Assembly: GCF_044360475.1 (NCBI RefSeq)
Contig: NZ_CP043494.1
Location: 3,348,001-3,412,000 of the forward strand
Source of the DNA: Archangium minus
GTDB lineage: Bacteria > Myxococcota > Myxococcia > Myxococcales > Myxococcaceae
Direction of reading: 5' to 3'
DNA: 64,000 bases
The notes under the pieces: generated by a model
Seen by the model: only the letters and a program-made list of their open reading frames with translations
Told to the model about the DNA's origin: nothing
Databases searched by the model: none
Shown here: one piece after another, positions 50,122 through 58,207 of the stretch
Numbering within the stretch: position 1 is the stretch's first letter
How the letters are laid out: every line of letters begins with the position of its first letter
Position numbers and translations under genes: made by a program

Positions 50122-52205
50122 ACAGACTGGCGAAGATTCTCTCGAGGGCACGCAAGTCCTCGGACGTTGTGCTTGCCGTGGCGATGGGCGCGGTGCTGGG
50201 TGCGCTCATCATTCCCCTGCCGCCTTGGCTGTTGGACCTCGGGTTGGCCATCAACCTGGCGGCGGCGGTGGCGTTGTTGGTGGCGGCGCTCTATGCCCGG
50301 GACGCGTTGAAGGTGACGTCCTTCCCGACGCTGCTCCTGTTCACCACGCTCTTTCGGCTCGCGCTCAACGTGTCATCCACGCGGCTGGCGCTCGCGGAGG
50401 GACATGCGGGAGAGGTCATCCAGGCGTTTGGTGAGTTTGTGGTACGGGGCGATTACGTCGTCGGAGCGGTCATCTTCGCCATCCTCACGCTGGTGCAATT
50501 CCTCGTGGTGGCCAAGGGCGCCGAGCGCGTGGCTGAGGTCTCCGCTCGTTTCACCCTGGACGCGATGCCGGGCAAGCAGATGTCCATCGACGCAGACCTG
50601 CGAGCGGGGGCTATCGACCAGGCGCAGGCTCGTCGCAGGAGGCGCGACCTGGAGCGCGAGTCCCAGATGTTCGGCGCCATGGATGGCGCGATGAAGTTCG
50701 TGAAGGGAGACGTCATCGCCGGTCTGGTCATCGTCGCGGTGAACCTCCTGGGCGGCATCTGTATCGGCATCTTGCAGAACGGGATGACACTGGCCGACGC
50801 GGCCGCCACCTACGCGCTCATCGCCATTGGCGACGGTCTGGTGTCGCAGATTCCGTCGCTGTGCATCGCTGTGGCGGCGGGCCTCGTCGTCACGCGCGTG
50901 GCCTCGGAGAAGGAGGATGATTCGCTCGGTGCGGAGATTGGCGCGCAGCTCTTCGGCGAGGCGAAGGCGCTCTGGGTGGTGGCTGCGCTCTGCGTGGCCC
51001 TCGCCGCGATGCCGGGGATGCCGCATCTGACGTTCCTCGGACTGGGAGCGGCACTGGGGGCGCTTGCGTACTCCCTGTCCCGTGTGAAGGCCGCCGCGCC
51101 GGAGGAGGATGCCGCTGGTGCCGGAGTCGAAGGTAAAGCCGAAACTGGAGCGGCGACGCAGGGGGAGCCGGGTGCGCCTCCGGAGAGCGCGGTGGCTCCG
51201 GTAGGGGTCGCCCCTCTGACGGTGGATCTCGCGCCAGACCTCACCCCACTGGCAAAGGAGCAGGGCGGCGCGTTCGTGCACCAAATCCTCAACCGGATCC
51301 GGGACGAGGTCTTCTACGAACTCGGCGTGCGCGTGCCCGGCATGCGGGTGCGGACGGATGCTGCGTACCTGCCAGCAGGTACCTATCGCATCCTTATCGA
51401 CGAGGTGCCCGCAGGGATGGGACAGGTCGTGCCTGGTGCGCTCTACGCATTGGCACAGCCGGAGGAGCTGGCCTTCTTAGAGTTGAAGGCGGAGCCCGTG
51501 GTGGACCCGTCCACCGGTAAGCCCATCAGCCGCGTATCGGTGGAGGCTCGTGCGCGCCTGGAGATGGCTCAGGTCCCGCTCCGGAGCGCTGGGGAGCTCA
51601 TCGCCGAGCACCTGCGGAGCGTCATCCGAGCCCGCGTGGCGGGGTTCCTGGGCATTCAGGAGGTGCAGGGGCTGCTGGACGGACTCGAGGCCCAAGCCCC
51701 CACGTTGGTGAAGGAAGCGCTCCAGAAGGTCCCGTTGCCGCTGCTCACCGAGGTGTTGCGCAAGCTCGTGGAGGAGCAGGTGAGCATCCGGAACATGCGC
51801 GCCATCCTCGAGGCGCTGGTGGCTCCCACCACTGAGGGTGATGCCTCGGCTCTGGCTGAGCGCTGCCGTCAGGCGCTGTACCGCTACCTCAGCCACAAGT
51901 TCGCCCCGTCCGGACCGCTCTTTGCCTACTTGGTTGATCCGGACATCGAGGAGACGCTGCGCTCCGCGGGACCTCGCGGGCCAGCACCTGCGCCCGAGCG
52001 CGTAGCGGAGATCCTGGAAGGGGTGAAGCGCATCGCCACAGGAGGGCAGACCGTGCTGCTCACGGCTCCGGACGTCCGGCGGACCCTGCGCAAGCTGTGC
52101 GAGGGGGCCTTTCCGGACGTCGCGGTGCTCACCTACGGCGAGCTGGACATGAACCTGCAAATCCGCCCGCTGGGGCGGCTATCGCCCGTGGCCCTGGGGC
52201 ACTGA
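50118..52205 (+). CDS. sctV: Type III export gate protein SctV/FlhA
   Basis: A start at 50118 gives a 695-residue FlhA-like protein. The first 325 residues are membrane helices with the FHIPEP signature (RFTLDAMPGKQMSIDADLRA) at about 147-166. The cytosolic domain has four subdomains, starting after an Ala/Gly-rich linker near 335-365: LAKEQGGAFVHQILNRIRDE, VPAGMGQVVPGALYALAQPE and PTLVKEALQKVPLPLLTEVL. It forms the nonameric ring that receives chaperone-substrate complexes. It is the last gene of the cluster; the next gene is on the other strand. Confidence 0.95.
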   Translation: MNRLAKILSRARKSSDVVLAVAMGAVLGALIIPLPPWLLDLGLAINLAAAVALLVAALYARDALKVTSFPTLLLFTTLFRLALNVSSTRLALAEGHAGEVIQAFGEFVVRGDYVVGAVIFAILTLVQFLVVAKGAERVAEVSARFTLDAMPGKQMSIDADLRAGAIDQAQARRRRRDLERESQMFGAMDGAMKFVKGDVIAGLVIVAVNLLGGICIGILQNGMTLADAAATYALIAIGDGLVSQIPSLCIAVAAGLVVTRVASEKEDDSLGAEIGAQLFGEAKALWVVAALCVALAAMPGMPHLTFLGLGAALGALAYSLSRVKAAAPEEDAAGAGVEGKAETGAATQGEPGAPPESAVAPVGVAPLTVDLAPDLTPLAKEQGGAFVHQILNRIRDEVFYELGVRVPGMRVRTDAAYLPAGTYRILIDEVPAGMGQVVPGALYALAQPEELAFLELKAEPVVDPSTGKPISRVSVEARARLEMAQVPLRSAGELIAEHLRSVIRARVAGFLGIQEVQGLLDGLEAQAPTLVKEALQKVPLPLLTEVLRKLVEEQVSIRNMRAILEALVAPTTEGDASALAERCRQALYRYLSHKFAPSGPLFAYLVDPDIEETLRSAGPRGPAPAPERVAEILEGVKRIATGGQTVLLTAPDVRRTLRKLCEGAFPDVAVLTYGELDMNLQIRPLGRLSPVALGH

Positions 52206-52212
52206 GCGGAGG

Positions 52213-52554
52213 CTAGTAGTTGGAACCGCTGCCGCTCTTGGGGTCGAAGGAGATGTCGGACTGCGGAGTCTGGGGCGCTGGCCGGTTGACCCGGTCGCGC
52301 AGCTCCTTGCCCGTCCGGAAGAGCAGGCCCCGCTTGGGCTTTACGGGGATGATCTGCCCCGTCTTCGGATTGCGCCCCTGGTAGCCCTGGTAGTTCTTCA
52401 CGTGGAAGGCGCCCAGCCCGCGGATCTCAATGTTCTCCCCGCGGCACAGCGCATCCCTCATGGACTCGAAGATCGTCTCGACCGTGGCCTCGGCCTGTTT
52501 CTGCGTCATCCCCTTCTTGGCGACGAGGACGTTGATCAGATCGGACTTGAGCAT
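52213..52554 (-). CDS. HU/IHF-family DNA-binding protein
   Basis: The start at 52554 has GGGAG upstream. The 113-residue protein opens MLKSDLINVLVAKKGMTQKQ and has EIRGLGAFHVKNYQGYQGRN and PKTGQIIPVKPKRGLLFRTG, which are the arms of the HU/IHF fold with the conserved RNPKTG. It has an extra Pro/Ser-rich tail of about 20 residues after the core. The position beside the type III cluster is probably coincidental. Confidence 0.95.
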   Translation of the reverse strand: MLKSDLINVLVAKKGMTQKQAEATVETIFESMRDALCRGENIEIRGLGAFHVKNYQGYQGRNPKTGQIIPVKPKRGLLFRTGKELRDRVNRPAPQTPQSDISFDPKSGSGSNY

Positions 52555-52678
52555 CGCACGCTCCCGCAAACCGCGTAACCCCTCGGAAACAGGGCGCATG
52601 GCCCGTGGTCGAATCCCGAAACGATAACAGAACGAATCCCGCGTGCAAGCCCCGAGGCCTTCCAACCTCCTGGAAACC

Positions 52679-54097
52679 TTACGGATTTCCGCTTCCAGTC
52701 GCCGCCTGGGTCGTGCTTGGCGCGGAGGCAGGCGTCGCCTGCGCCTCCGCGAGCCCGGGGCGCACCAGGATGGCCAGGTCCAGCCACCGGGTCTGGCGCA
52801 GCACATCGAGCCCGGCCCTGTCCGACTCTCGGAAGAAGGCGTCCAGGGTTTCAAAACCGAGGGCACGCGGGCTCTTTCGAGCACTGGGCTCGACGGGGTT
52901 GTAGACGCCGTGGACGGCGAGCGTCAGGTCGGCCAGGGTCAGCTCTGCCGGGGGGCGGGCCGGTAGGAGGCCTCCCCGGCGGTGCCGTTGGATCAACCCC
53001 GCTTGCTCCATGTCGTCCACCACCTCGTGGACGAGCGACTCGGTGACCCGGAGGCGCAGCGCCAGGTCCCGGGGCAAGGGCGGCGTCCCTCCGTCGAACC
53101 AGACCAGCGTGGTTTCCTGGGCCACTCGGGCGGCCACCAGCTCCCGCGCCCGTGGGTGGGCACCGAAGGCCCACAGCGAGTCCCGGAAGGTTGCGTGCTC
53201 CACCGCGTAGGAGAGGCGGGCGCCAATGAGGATGAGGAGCCAGTCCACATACAGCCATGCGAGGAACATGGGCAGGGCGCCCAGTGAAGCGTAGAGCGGG
53301 TTGTTGCGAAAGCTGTACGCGGCGGCCTCCGTGTACACGTGCCGCGCCACGCTCCAGGCCACCCCCGCCACCAGCCCGCCCGCCAGTGCCGACCGGAAGC
53401 GCAGGTGGGTGTTGGGCGTCACGTAGTAGAGCAGGGTGAGCCCCGCTACCGCTGTGAGGGGAGAGAGGGCGCTGAACAGCAACTCGAAGAGGCCCAGGAA
53501 GAGCGGCGTGTGGGTGGCCTCGAGGAAGGAGCGCACCACGCTCGTTCCCGCGAATGAGATGGCCAGCATCAGGGGCCCCAACAGCAGCAGCCCCGCGTAG
53601 ATGAGCGCGCGGACCACCCACGGTCGATGGTTCTTCACGCCCCAGATTTCGTTCAGCGAGACATCGATGTTCTGCAGCAGTGAGCCCGCCGAGATGAGCA
53701 ACCCGAGGAAGCCCGCGCTCCCGATAGCCGTCGTGTTTCCCGGTTCCAGGAACCGCTCGAGGAAGGCCGCTGACTCCTCACGCACGCCCGGGGCCAGCAC
53801 CGCGAAGATGATCTCCCTCAGGCGCTGCTGGACCGTCTGTTGGTGGTAGGCACCCAGCAGCGCCAGCACCACCGTCAGCAGTGGAACCAGGGAGAAGACG
53901 CTGATGTAGGTGAGCGCCGCGGCCCTCAGACGGATGTTCTCGCCCAGGAAGCCTCTCGCCAAGCTGCGCACCGCCAGCACTGTATCCGCCGCGAAGCGGC
54001 CTGCTTGGGTGCGCTCCAGCGGAGCCCAGGTGCGCCTGGCCCATTGGAGTGCGCGAGCGCGCAGTCGCTGGAGGAAGAGGGGGGACAGAGTGCGCAT
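52679..54097 (-). CDS. YihY/BrkB-family membrane protein with winged-helix end
   Basis: ATG at 54097 (MRTLSPLFLQRLRARALQWA) starts a 472-residue protein. Six helices (AAALTYISVFSLVPLLTVVL, LTLLYYVTPNTHLRFRSALA, FLAWLYVDWLLILIGARLSY) match the YihY/UPF0761 family, formerly miscalled RNase BN. The C-terminal half has a winged-helix-like stretch (LRVTESLVHEVVDDMEQAGL) and a further tail of Ala/Pro/Thr. The role is unknown. It is upstream of HU on the minus strand by 124 bp. Confidence 0.9.
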   Translation of the reverse strand: MRTLSPLFLQRLRARALQWARRTWAPLERTQAGRFAADTVLAVRSLARGFLGENIRLRAAALTYISVFSLVPLLTVVLALLGAYHQQTVQQRLREIIFAVLAPGVREESAAFLERFLEPGNTTAIGSAGFLGLLISAGSLLQNIDVSLNEIWGVKNHRPWVVRALIYAGLLLLGPLMLAISFAGTSVVRSFLEATHTPLFLGLFELLFSALSPLTAVAGLTLLYYVTPNTHLRFRSALAGGLVAGVAWSVARHVYTEAAAYSFRNNPLYASLGALPMFLAWLYVDWLLILIGARLSYAVEHATFRDSLWAFGAHPRARELVAARVAQETTLVWFDGGTPPLPRDLALRLRVTESLVHEVVDDMEQAGLIQRHRRGGLLPARPPAELTLADLTLAVHGVYNPVEPSARKSPRALGFETLDAFFRESDRAGLDVLRQTRWLDLAILVRPGLAEAQATPASAPSTTQAATGSGNP

Positions 54098-54186
54098 CCG
54101 GAGGGCGCCAAGGCTAATCAATGCCTGGGCGCCTCGGCCAGAGGGGGCGGGGACTCGTGACCCGACGGGATGTCCACATCGGGTCG

Positions 54187-54225
54187 AATACCCTCACCCC
54201 GTCCCTCTCCCAGAGGGAGAGGGGA
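54187..54225 (-). repeat. Palindromic repeat copy 5, after rne
   Basis: Read on the minus strand it is CCTCTCCCTCTGGGAGAGGG followed by ACGGGGTGAGGGTAT. The stem CCCTCTCCC/GGGAGAGGG is perfect. It lies 9 bp past the rne stop, again in the direction of the upstream gene. Confidence 0.85.
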
Positions 54226-54233
54226 GAGTGGGC

Positions 54234-56918
54234 TCAGGTGTTGCCGCCGGGCTCGTTGTTGCCTCCGGACGACGTCGGAGGCGTGCCTCCCGACGTGGGC
54301 TGCTCACCCGTAGGTGCCTGCTGTTGCTGCCCTTGCTGTCCACGCCCCTCGCGCTGCTCGGGCCGGCGCTGCTCTCCCCGGTTGCGGTCGCGGTCCCGGT
54401 CTCGGCCACCCCGGTCACCTCGCTCGCCCCGGTCGCTTCTCTCGCCCCGGTCGCTTCTCTCGCCCCGGTCGCTTCGCTCGCCCCGCTCGCCGCCTCGGTC
54501 GCGGTCACGGCCGCCCCGATCGCTTCGCTCGCCCCCCCGGTCGCGGTCACGGCCGCCACGGTCTCCCCGCTCGCCGCCCCGGTCGCGGTCACGGCCACCC
54601 CGGTCTCCCCGCTCTCCGCCTCGGTCGCGGCCGCCACCCTCGGAGCGGAAGCCGCGCTCGCCACCGCCACTCTCGGGCCGGCGCTGCATCGACAGCTCTC
54701 CATCTCCCGAGCCCGGCGACGAGGCCACCTTGTGGTCTCCGCCCTGCGCGCTGCGTCCGTAGATGTCGTACTGCTCGCGGTGGTAGTTCTGCTGCGCCTT
54801 CACCTGGATGGACTTGTTGTAGCGGTCCATCAGGTGCCGCAGCTCCTGGCGCTCCTCGCCCTGGAGCAGCCGCGCCACCTCGGCGTTGCAGTTGATGACC
54901 AGCGTGGGGTCCTTGTAGCCCGGCGCCTCGCGGCGGATCTCCCCGAAGATCTCGTAGGCCACCGTGGTCGCCGTCTTCACGAAGCCCTTGCCGTCGCAGT
55001 ACGGGCAGTCCTCGTGGAGGATGCGGCCGATGGACTCGCGCACGCGCTTGCGCGTCATCTCCACCAGGCCCAGCTCGGAGATCTTCAGGACGTTCGTCTT
55101 GGCCTTGTCCCGGCCCAGCGCCTCCTGCAGCGCCTTGAAGACCTTGTCCCGGTTCTGCGGCTTCTCCATGTCGATGAAGTCGCAGATGATGATGCCGCCG
55201 ATGTTGCGCAGCCGCAGCTGGTAGACGATCTCCTTGGCCGCCTCGACGTTGATCTTGGTGATTGTCTCCTCGAGGCTCTTCTTGCCGACGTAGCGGCCCG
55301 AGTTGACGTCGATGGCGGTGAGCGCCTCGGCCTGGTCGATGATGAGGTAGCCGCCGCTCTTGAGCCACACCTTGCGCTGGGTGGCGCGCTGCAGCTCGTG
55401 CTCAATCCCGTAGGCGTCGAAGATGGGCTCGTCGGAGTCGTGCAGCACCACCCGGTCCTTGAGCGCCGGGTCCTGCGCGTTCACGAAGCCGAGGATGCGC
55501 TCGTACTCCTCGCGGTCATCCACGACCAACTTCTCCACGTCGTGGGCGAAGAGGTCGCGCGTGGCGCGCAGGATGAGGTCCAGGTCCGGGTGCAGCAGGC
55601 CGGAGCCACCGCGCTTCTCGTTGCGGCGCACCACCTGGTTCCACACCTCGATGAGGAAGCGGATGTCGCTCTCGAGCTTCTCCTGCGGCACGTTCTCGGC
55701 CACCGTGCGCACGATGAAGCCCGTCCCGGGCGGGCGCAGCCGGTCGACGATCTCCCGCAGGCGCTTGCGCTCCTTCTCGTTGGAGATGCGGCGGCTGATG
55801 CCCACGTGGTCCACGGTGGGCATGAACACCAAGTGGCGGCCCGGAATGGAGATGTGCGAGGTGAGGCGCGCGCCCTTGGTGCCGATAGGGTCCTTGGAGA
55901 TCTGAACCACGACCTCCTGGCCCACCTTCAGCAGCTCCTCAATCTTGGCCGTCTTGCGCGGCTTGGACTTCTCTTCGTCGCGCTTGCGCTGCTGCTCCTC
56001 GCGCGGCTTGCGGGCCTTGTCCTTCTCCCGGTCCTTCTCGCGCTCCCGGTCCTTCTGGTCGCGGCGGGCCTCGCGGGCCTCACGCGCGGCCTCGCGGTTC
56101 TCACGCGGGGCGCGGCGCTCGCCAGCGGCCGTCTCGGGACGCTGCTGGGGGGCGGCCTCGGCCTGGGCGGGGGGCGCCATGGCGGCCGGCTCACTCGGCG
56201 TGGCCGGAGCCGGCTCGGGCGGGAGCGCCAGTGCCACGGAGCCCTCAGTGGTGGGCAGCGCCGCGGAGGCTTCCGGAGCCGCCTGGGCCGTCACACTCAC
56301 GGGTGCGGACTCCACGGGCTCCACCGGCACGCTCACCGCCTCAGCGGGAGCGGACACGGCCACCGGCTCGGCCGCGCTGGTGGGAGCAGAGGCAGGGGCA
56401 GGCTCCTCTGCGCGAACCTCCGGCTGTTCGGCTCGGGGGGCGGGCTCCTCGGCACGAGCCTCCGGCTGTTCGGCCCGGGGCTCCTCGACGCGGGGCGCGG
56501 GCTCCTCGGCGGGGTGGGGAACCGCGCTGCCTCCGGAGGCCTGCTGCTCGTGGACCTCGGCCTCCACTTCGGCACCGCCGGCCTCATGGGCGGCCTCGGC
56601 AGCCACGGCCTCGGACTCCTCGGGAACGTCCGGGGTGTCCTCGTCGTGCTCACCTTCGGTCAGCTCGAACTGAGCGCGCGCAAAGTCCGGGTCGTAGACG
56701 ACGTCACTGACGTAGAGGAACGCGGCCTTCTCGAGTCCAATGTCCACAAAGGCCGCCTGCATGCCCGGGAGGACCCGGACGACGCGACCCTTGTAGATGT
56801 TTCCGACAATCCCCTTGTCCTTCTTACGCTCGAGGTAGAACTCCGCAATGTGGCCGCCTTCGACCAGGGCCACGCGGGTCTCCCGGCCCGCCGCGTTGAT
56901 GACGAGGATGCTGCTCAT
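54234..56918 (-). CDS. rne: Ribonuclease E/G with insertion in its S1 domain and RGG-like tail
   Basis: The 894-residue protein starts MSSILVINAAGRETRVALVE. The S1 RNA-binding domain begins at residue 40 (NIYKGRVVRVLPGMQAAFVD) but is interrupted at about 75-322 by an Ala/Glu/Pro/Arg-rich disordered stretch. It resumes at IEELLKVGQEVVVQISKDPI. The catalytic DNase I-like region follows with AIDVNSGRYVGKKSLEETI and IICDFIDMEKPQNRD, plus the zinc link DCPYCDGKGF. From about 743 to the end lies an Arg/Gly/Asp-rich tail with RDRDRGGERGDRGG units. It processes rRNA and decays mRNA. The two disordered parts suggest a protein-interaction hub. Confidence 0.95.
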   Translation of the reverse strand: MSSILVINAAGRETRVALVEGGHIAEFYLERKKDKGIVGNIYKGRVVRVLPGMQAAFVDIGLEKAAFLYVSDVVYDPDFARAQFELTEGEHDEDTPDVPEESEAVAAEAAHEAGGAEVEAEVHEQQASGGSAVPHPAEEPAPRVEEPRAEQPEARAEEPAPRAEQPEVRAEEPAPASAPTSAAEPVAVSAPAEAVSVPVEPVESAPVSVTAQAAPEASAALPTTEGSVALALPPEPAPATPSEPAAMAPPAQAEAAPQQRPETAAGERRAPRENREAAREAREARRDQKDREREKDREKDKARKPREEQQRKRDEEKSKPRKTAKIEELLKVGQEVVVQISKDPIGTKGARLTSHISIPGRHLVFMPTVDHVGISRRISNEKERKRLREIVDRLRPPGTGFIVRTVAENVPQEKLESDIRFLIEVWNQVVRRNEKRGGSGLLHPDLDLILRATRDLFAHDVEKLVVDDREEYERILGFVNAQDPALKDRVVLHDSDEPIFDAYGIEHELQRATQRKVWLKSGGYLIIDQAEALTAIDVNSGRYVGKKSLEETITKINVEAAKEIVYQLRLRNIGGIIICDFIDMEKPQNRDKVFKALQEALGRDKAKTNVLKISELGLVEMTRKRVRESIGRILHEDCPYCDGKGFVKTATTVAYEIFGEIRREAPGYKDPTLVINCNAEVARLLQGEERQELRHLMDRYNKSIQVKAQQNYHREQYDIYGRSAQGGDHKVASSPGSGDGELSMQRRPESGGGERGFRSEGGGRDRGGERGDRGGRDRDRGGERGDRGGRDRDRGGERSDRGGRDRDRGGERGERSDRGERSDRGERSDRGERGDRGGRDRDRDRNRGEQRRPEQREGRGQQGQQQQAPTGEQPTSGGTPPTSSGGNNEPGGNT
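54390..54650 (-). repeat. Coding Arg-Gly-Asp tandem repeats in rne
   Basis: Short units CGGTCGCGGTCACGGCC, CGGTCGCTTCTCTCGCC and similar repeat many times and encode the RGGERGDRGG and RGERSD tail of RNase E. This array may vary in length between strains. Confidence 0.8.
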
Positions 56919-57460
56919 TGACGAATCCTGGGCGCGCGCGCGGATGCGTGAGCTCCGGCGGACGGGAGGCGACGGCGTCTCCCGCTTCCGAGCGCGCTGC
57001 GAGGGGAGAGGCGGCCCCGTCTCTTCCGCGCACACGGGTGGAGGACGGCCCATGACCGAAGGGGCCGGGTGTCTCCGCGCGGGTGAGGGTTGAGGGGACC
57101 ACGACCTGCTCCTCCGAGTTCATGTCGCCCCGCGATGGTCCGGCACCCTGCCGGGCGGGGACTTACTTCCAATCGAGCGTTCGAGGCCGCCCTGGCGCTC
57201 GTACCGCCCGGCCTCTTCCTTCCACACCCGGTCGGAGCCCATCCGCGGGCGCCTTGGGGGGGCGACAGAGGCCCGGTGCAGCCGGCGCGCCCTGGTATGC
57301 CGGGAACGCACCCGTCTCAAAATCTAGAATCCATGGACCCCAAACGCCCCACCCCTGGTGGAACGTCCCGAGCCCTGAAAACAGCAAAAGGTTTTCACGC
57401 CTGATACGACCTGTAAAGGCGAGACATGGAAAATGTCGGCCGTCTGTCAGCCTGGAGGGC
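56919..57460 (-). other. 542-bp region upstream of rne without a gene
   Basis: No frame in it has family-like content. It must hold the rne promoter and leader. A short AT-richer spot near 57370-57430 carries the perfect dyad TGAAAAC (57376-57382) / GTTTTCA (57391-57397) with an 8-base loop; it lies about 64 bp past the DUF3052 stop and may end that transcript. The long leader is compatible with RNase E autoregulation, known in E. coli, but no conserved element was seen. Confidence 0.5.
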
Positions 57461-57910
57461 CTAGGCTTGGGCCGTTGGCGCGCGTTTCCGGTTCTCCGGT
57501 TTGTCCAGCCGGCCGCCCCTTGGGCGGCGCACCAGGCGCAGGCCGGTCCACGTGCTGTCGATGATGCAGATCTTGTTGTCCACCAGCCCGATGTCGAGCG
57601 CGGCCTGGCGGATGAAGTCCTCGGAGAGGGCCGTCTTGATGCCCTCGCCGCTGGGCCAGCACACCCAGATGCCCCCCGTGAGGGCCATGGCGCGCGAGAG
57701 GGCCGGCAGGCGCTGGACGAGCTCGTGGGCGTCCTGGGTGAAGAAGAGGATGACGTCCAGCCCCGTCTGGGCGGTGATGAGGAACTCCACCCCGTCAGGC
57801 AGGGGGTTGAGCCGCTGGACGAAGCCTCGGGGTGGGTTGATGACCGAGACCTTGCTGCCGGTCTTGATGCCGAGCATGGCCGGCAGAGAAGCCAGCGCGT
57901 AGGGAGTCAT
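57461..57910 (-). CDS. DUF3052 family protein
   Basis: The 149-residue protein starts MTPYALASLPAMLGIKTGSK and has the DUF3052 pattern: VSVINPPRGFVQRLNPLPDG, VEFLITAQTGLDVILFFTQD and GGIWVCWPSGEGIKTALSE. The C-terminal tail is Arg/Pro-rich. The family is uncharacterised. Its ATG overlaps the acylphosphatase stop by ATGA, so the two are coupled. Confidence 0.85.
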   Translation of the reverse strand: MTPYALASLPAMLGIKTGSKVSVINPPRGFVQRLNPLPDGVEFLITAQTGLDVILFFTQDAHELVQRLPALSRAMALTGGIWVCWPSGEGIKTALSEDFIRQAALDIGLVDNKICIIDSTWTGLRLVRRPRGGRLDKPENRKRAPTAQA

Positions 57911-58191
57911 GAGCTGCGCTCCACGGTAAAGGTGCTGAACTCCCCGCGCGCCTCTGAGTCGGCGCGCTCCACTTCCGTTACCCGGGCCTGGGTGGGACCC
58001 CGGTGGCACCAGGCCACGAATGCGTCCAGGGCCTCCGCCGTACCCTCCGCCACCGCCTCCACGGAACCATCCGAGAGGTTGCGCACCCATCCCGTCAGTC
58101 CGAGACGCAGGGCCTCGGTGCGGGCGCTCTCCCTGTAGAACACCCCTTGCACCTTGCCTCGAATCCGGAGGCTTGCTCGCCGCCTGTCCAT
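57907..58191 (-). CDS. acyP: Acylphosphatase
   Basis: The 94-residue protein has the acylphosphatase signature GKVQGVFYRESAR with catalytic Arg20, and GWVRNLSDGSVEAVAEG with catalytic Asn38. It hydrolyses acyl phosphates. It lies between ligA (16 bp upstream on the same strand) and DUF3052, so the three probably share a transcript. Confidence 0.95.
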   Translation of the reverse strand: MDRRRASLRIRGKVQGVFYRESARTEALRLGLTGWVRNLSDGSVEAVAEGTAEALDAFVAWCHRGPTQARVTEVERADSEARGEFSTFTVERSS

Positions 58192-58207
58192 GGTGCGTGT
58201 CGTCCCC

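Noticed and set aside
52595..52630. tRNA-like GGTCGAATCCCG stretch upstream of the HU gene
   Set aside because: The T-arm lacks the TTC loop, and no acceptor or anticodon arms can be drawn.
54390..54650. CRISPR-like array of short repeats
   Set aside because: Units are in frame with rne, have no unique spacers and encode an RGG-like tail.
53910..56921. Long plus-strand frame (1003 codons) opposite rne
   Set aside because: Leu/Val/Ala/His-rich low-complexity translation; the minus strand has a complete RNase E/G.
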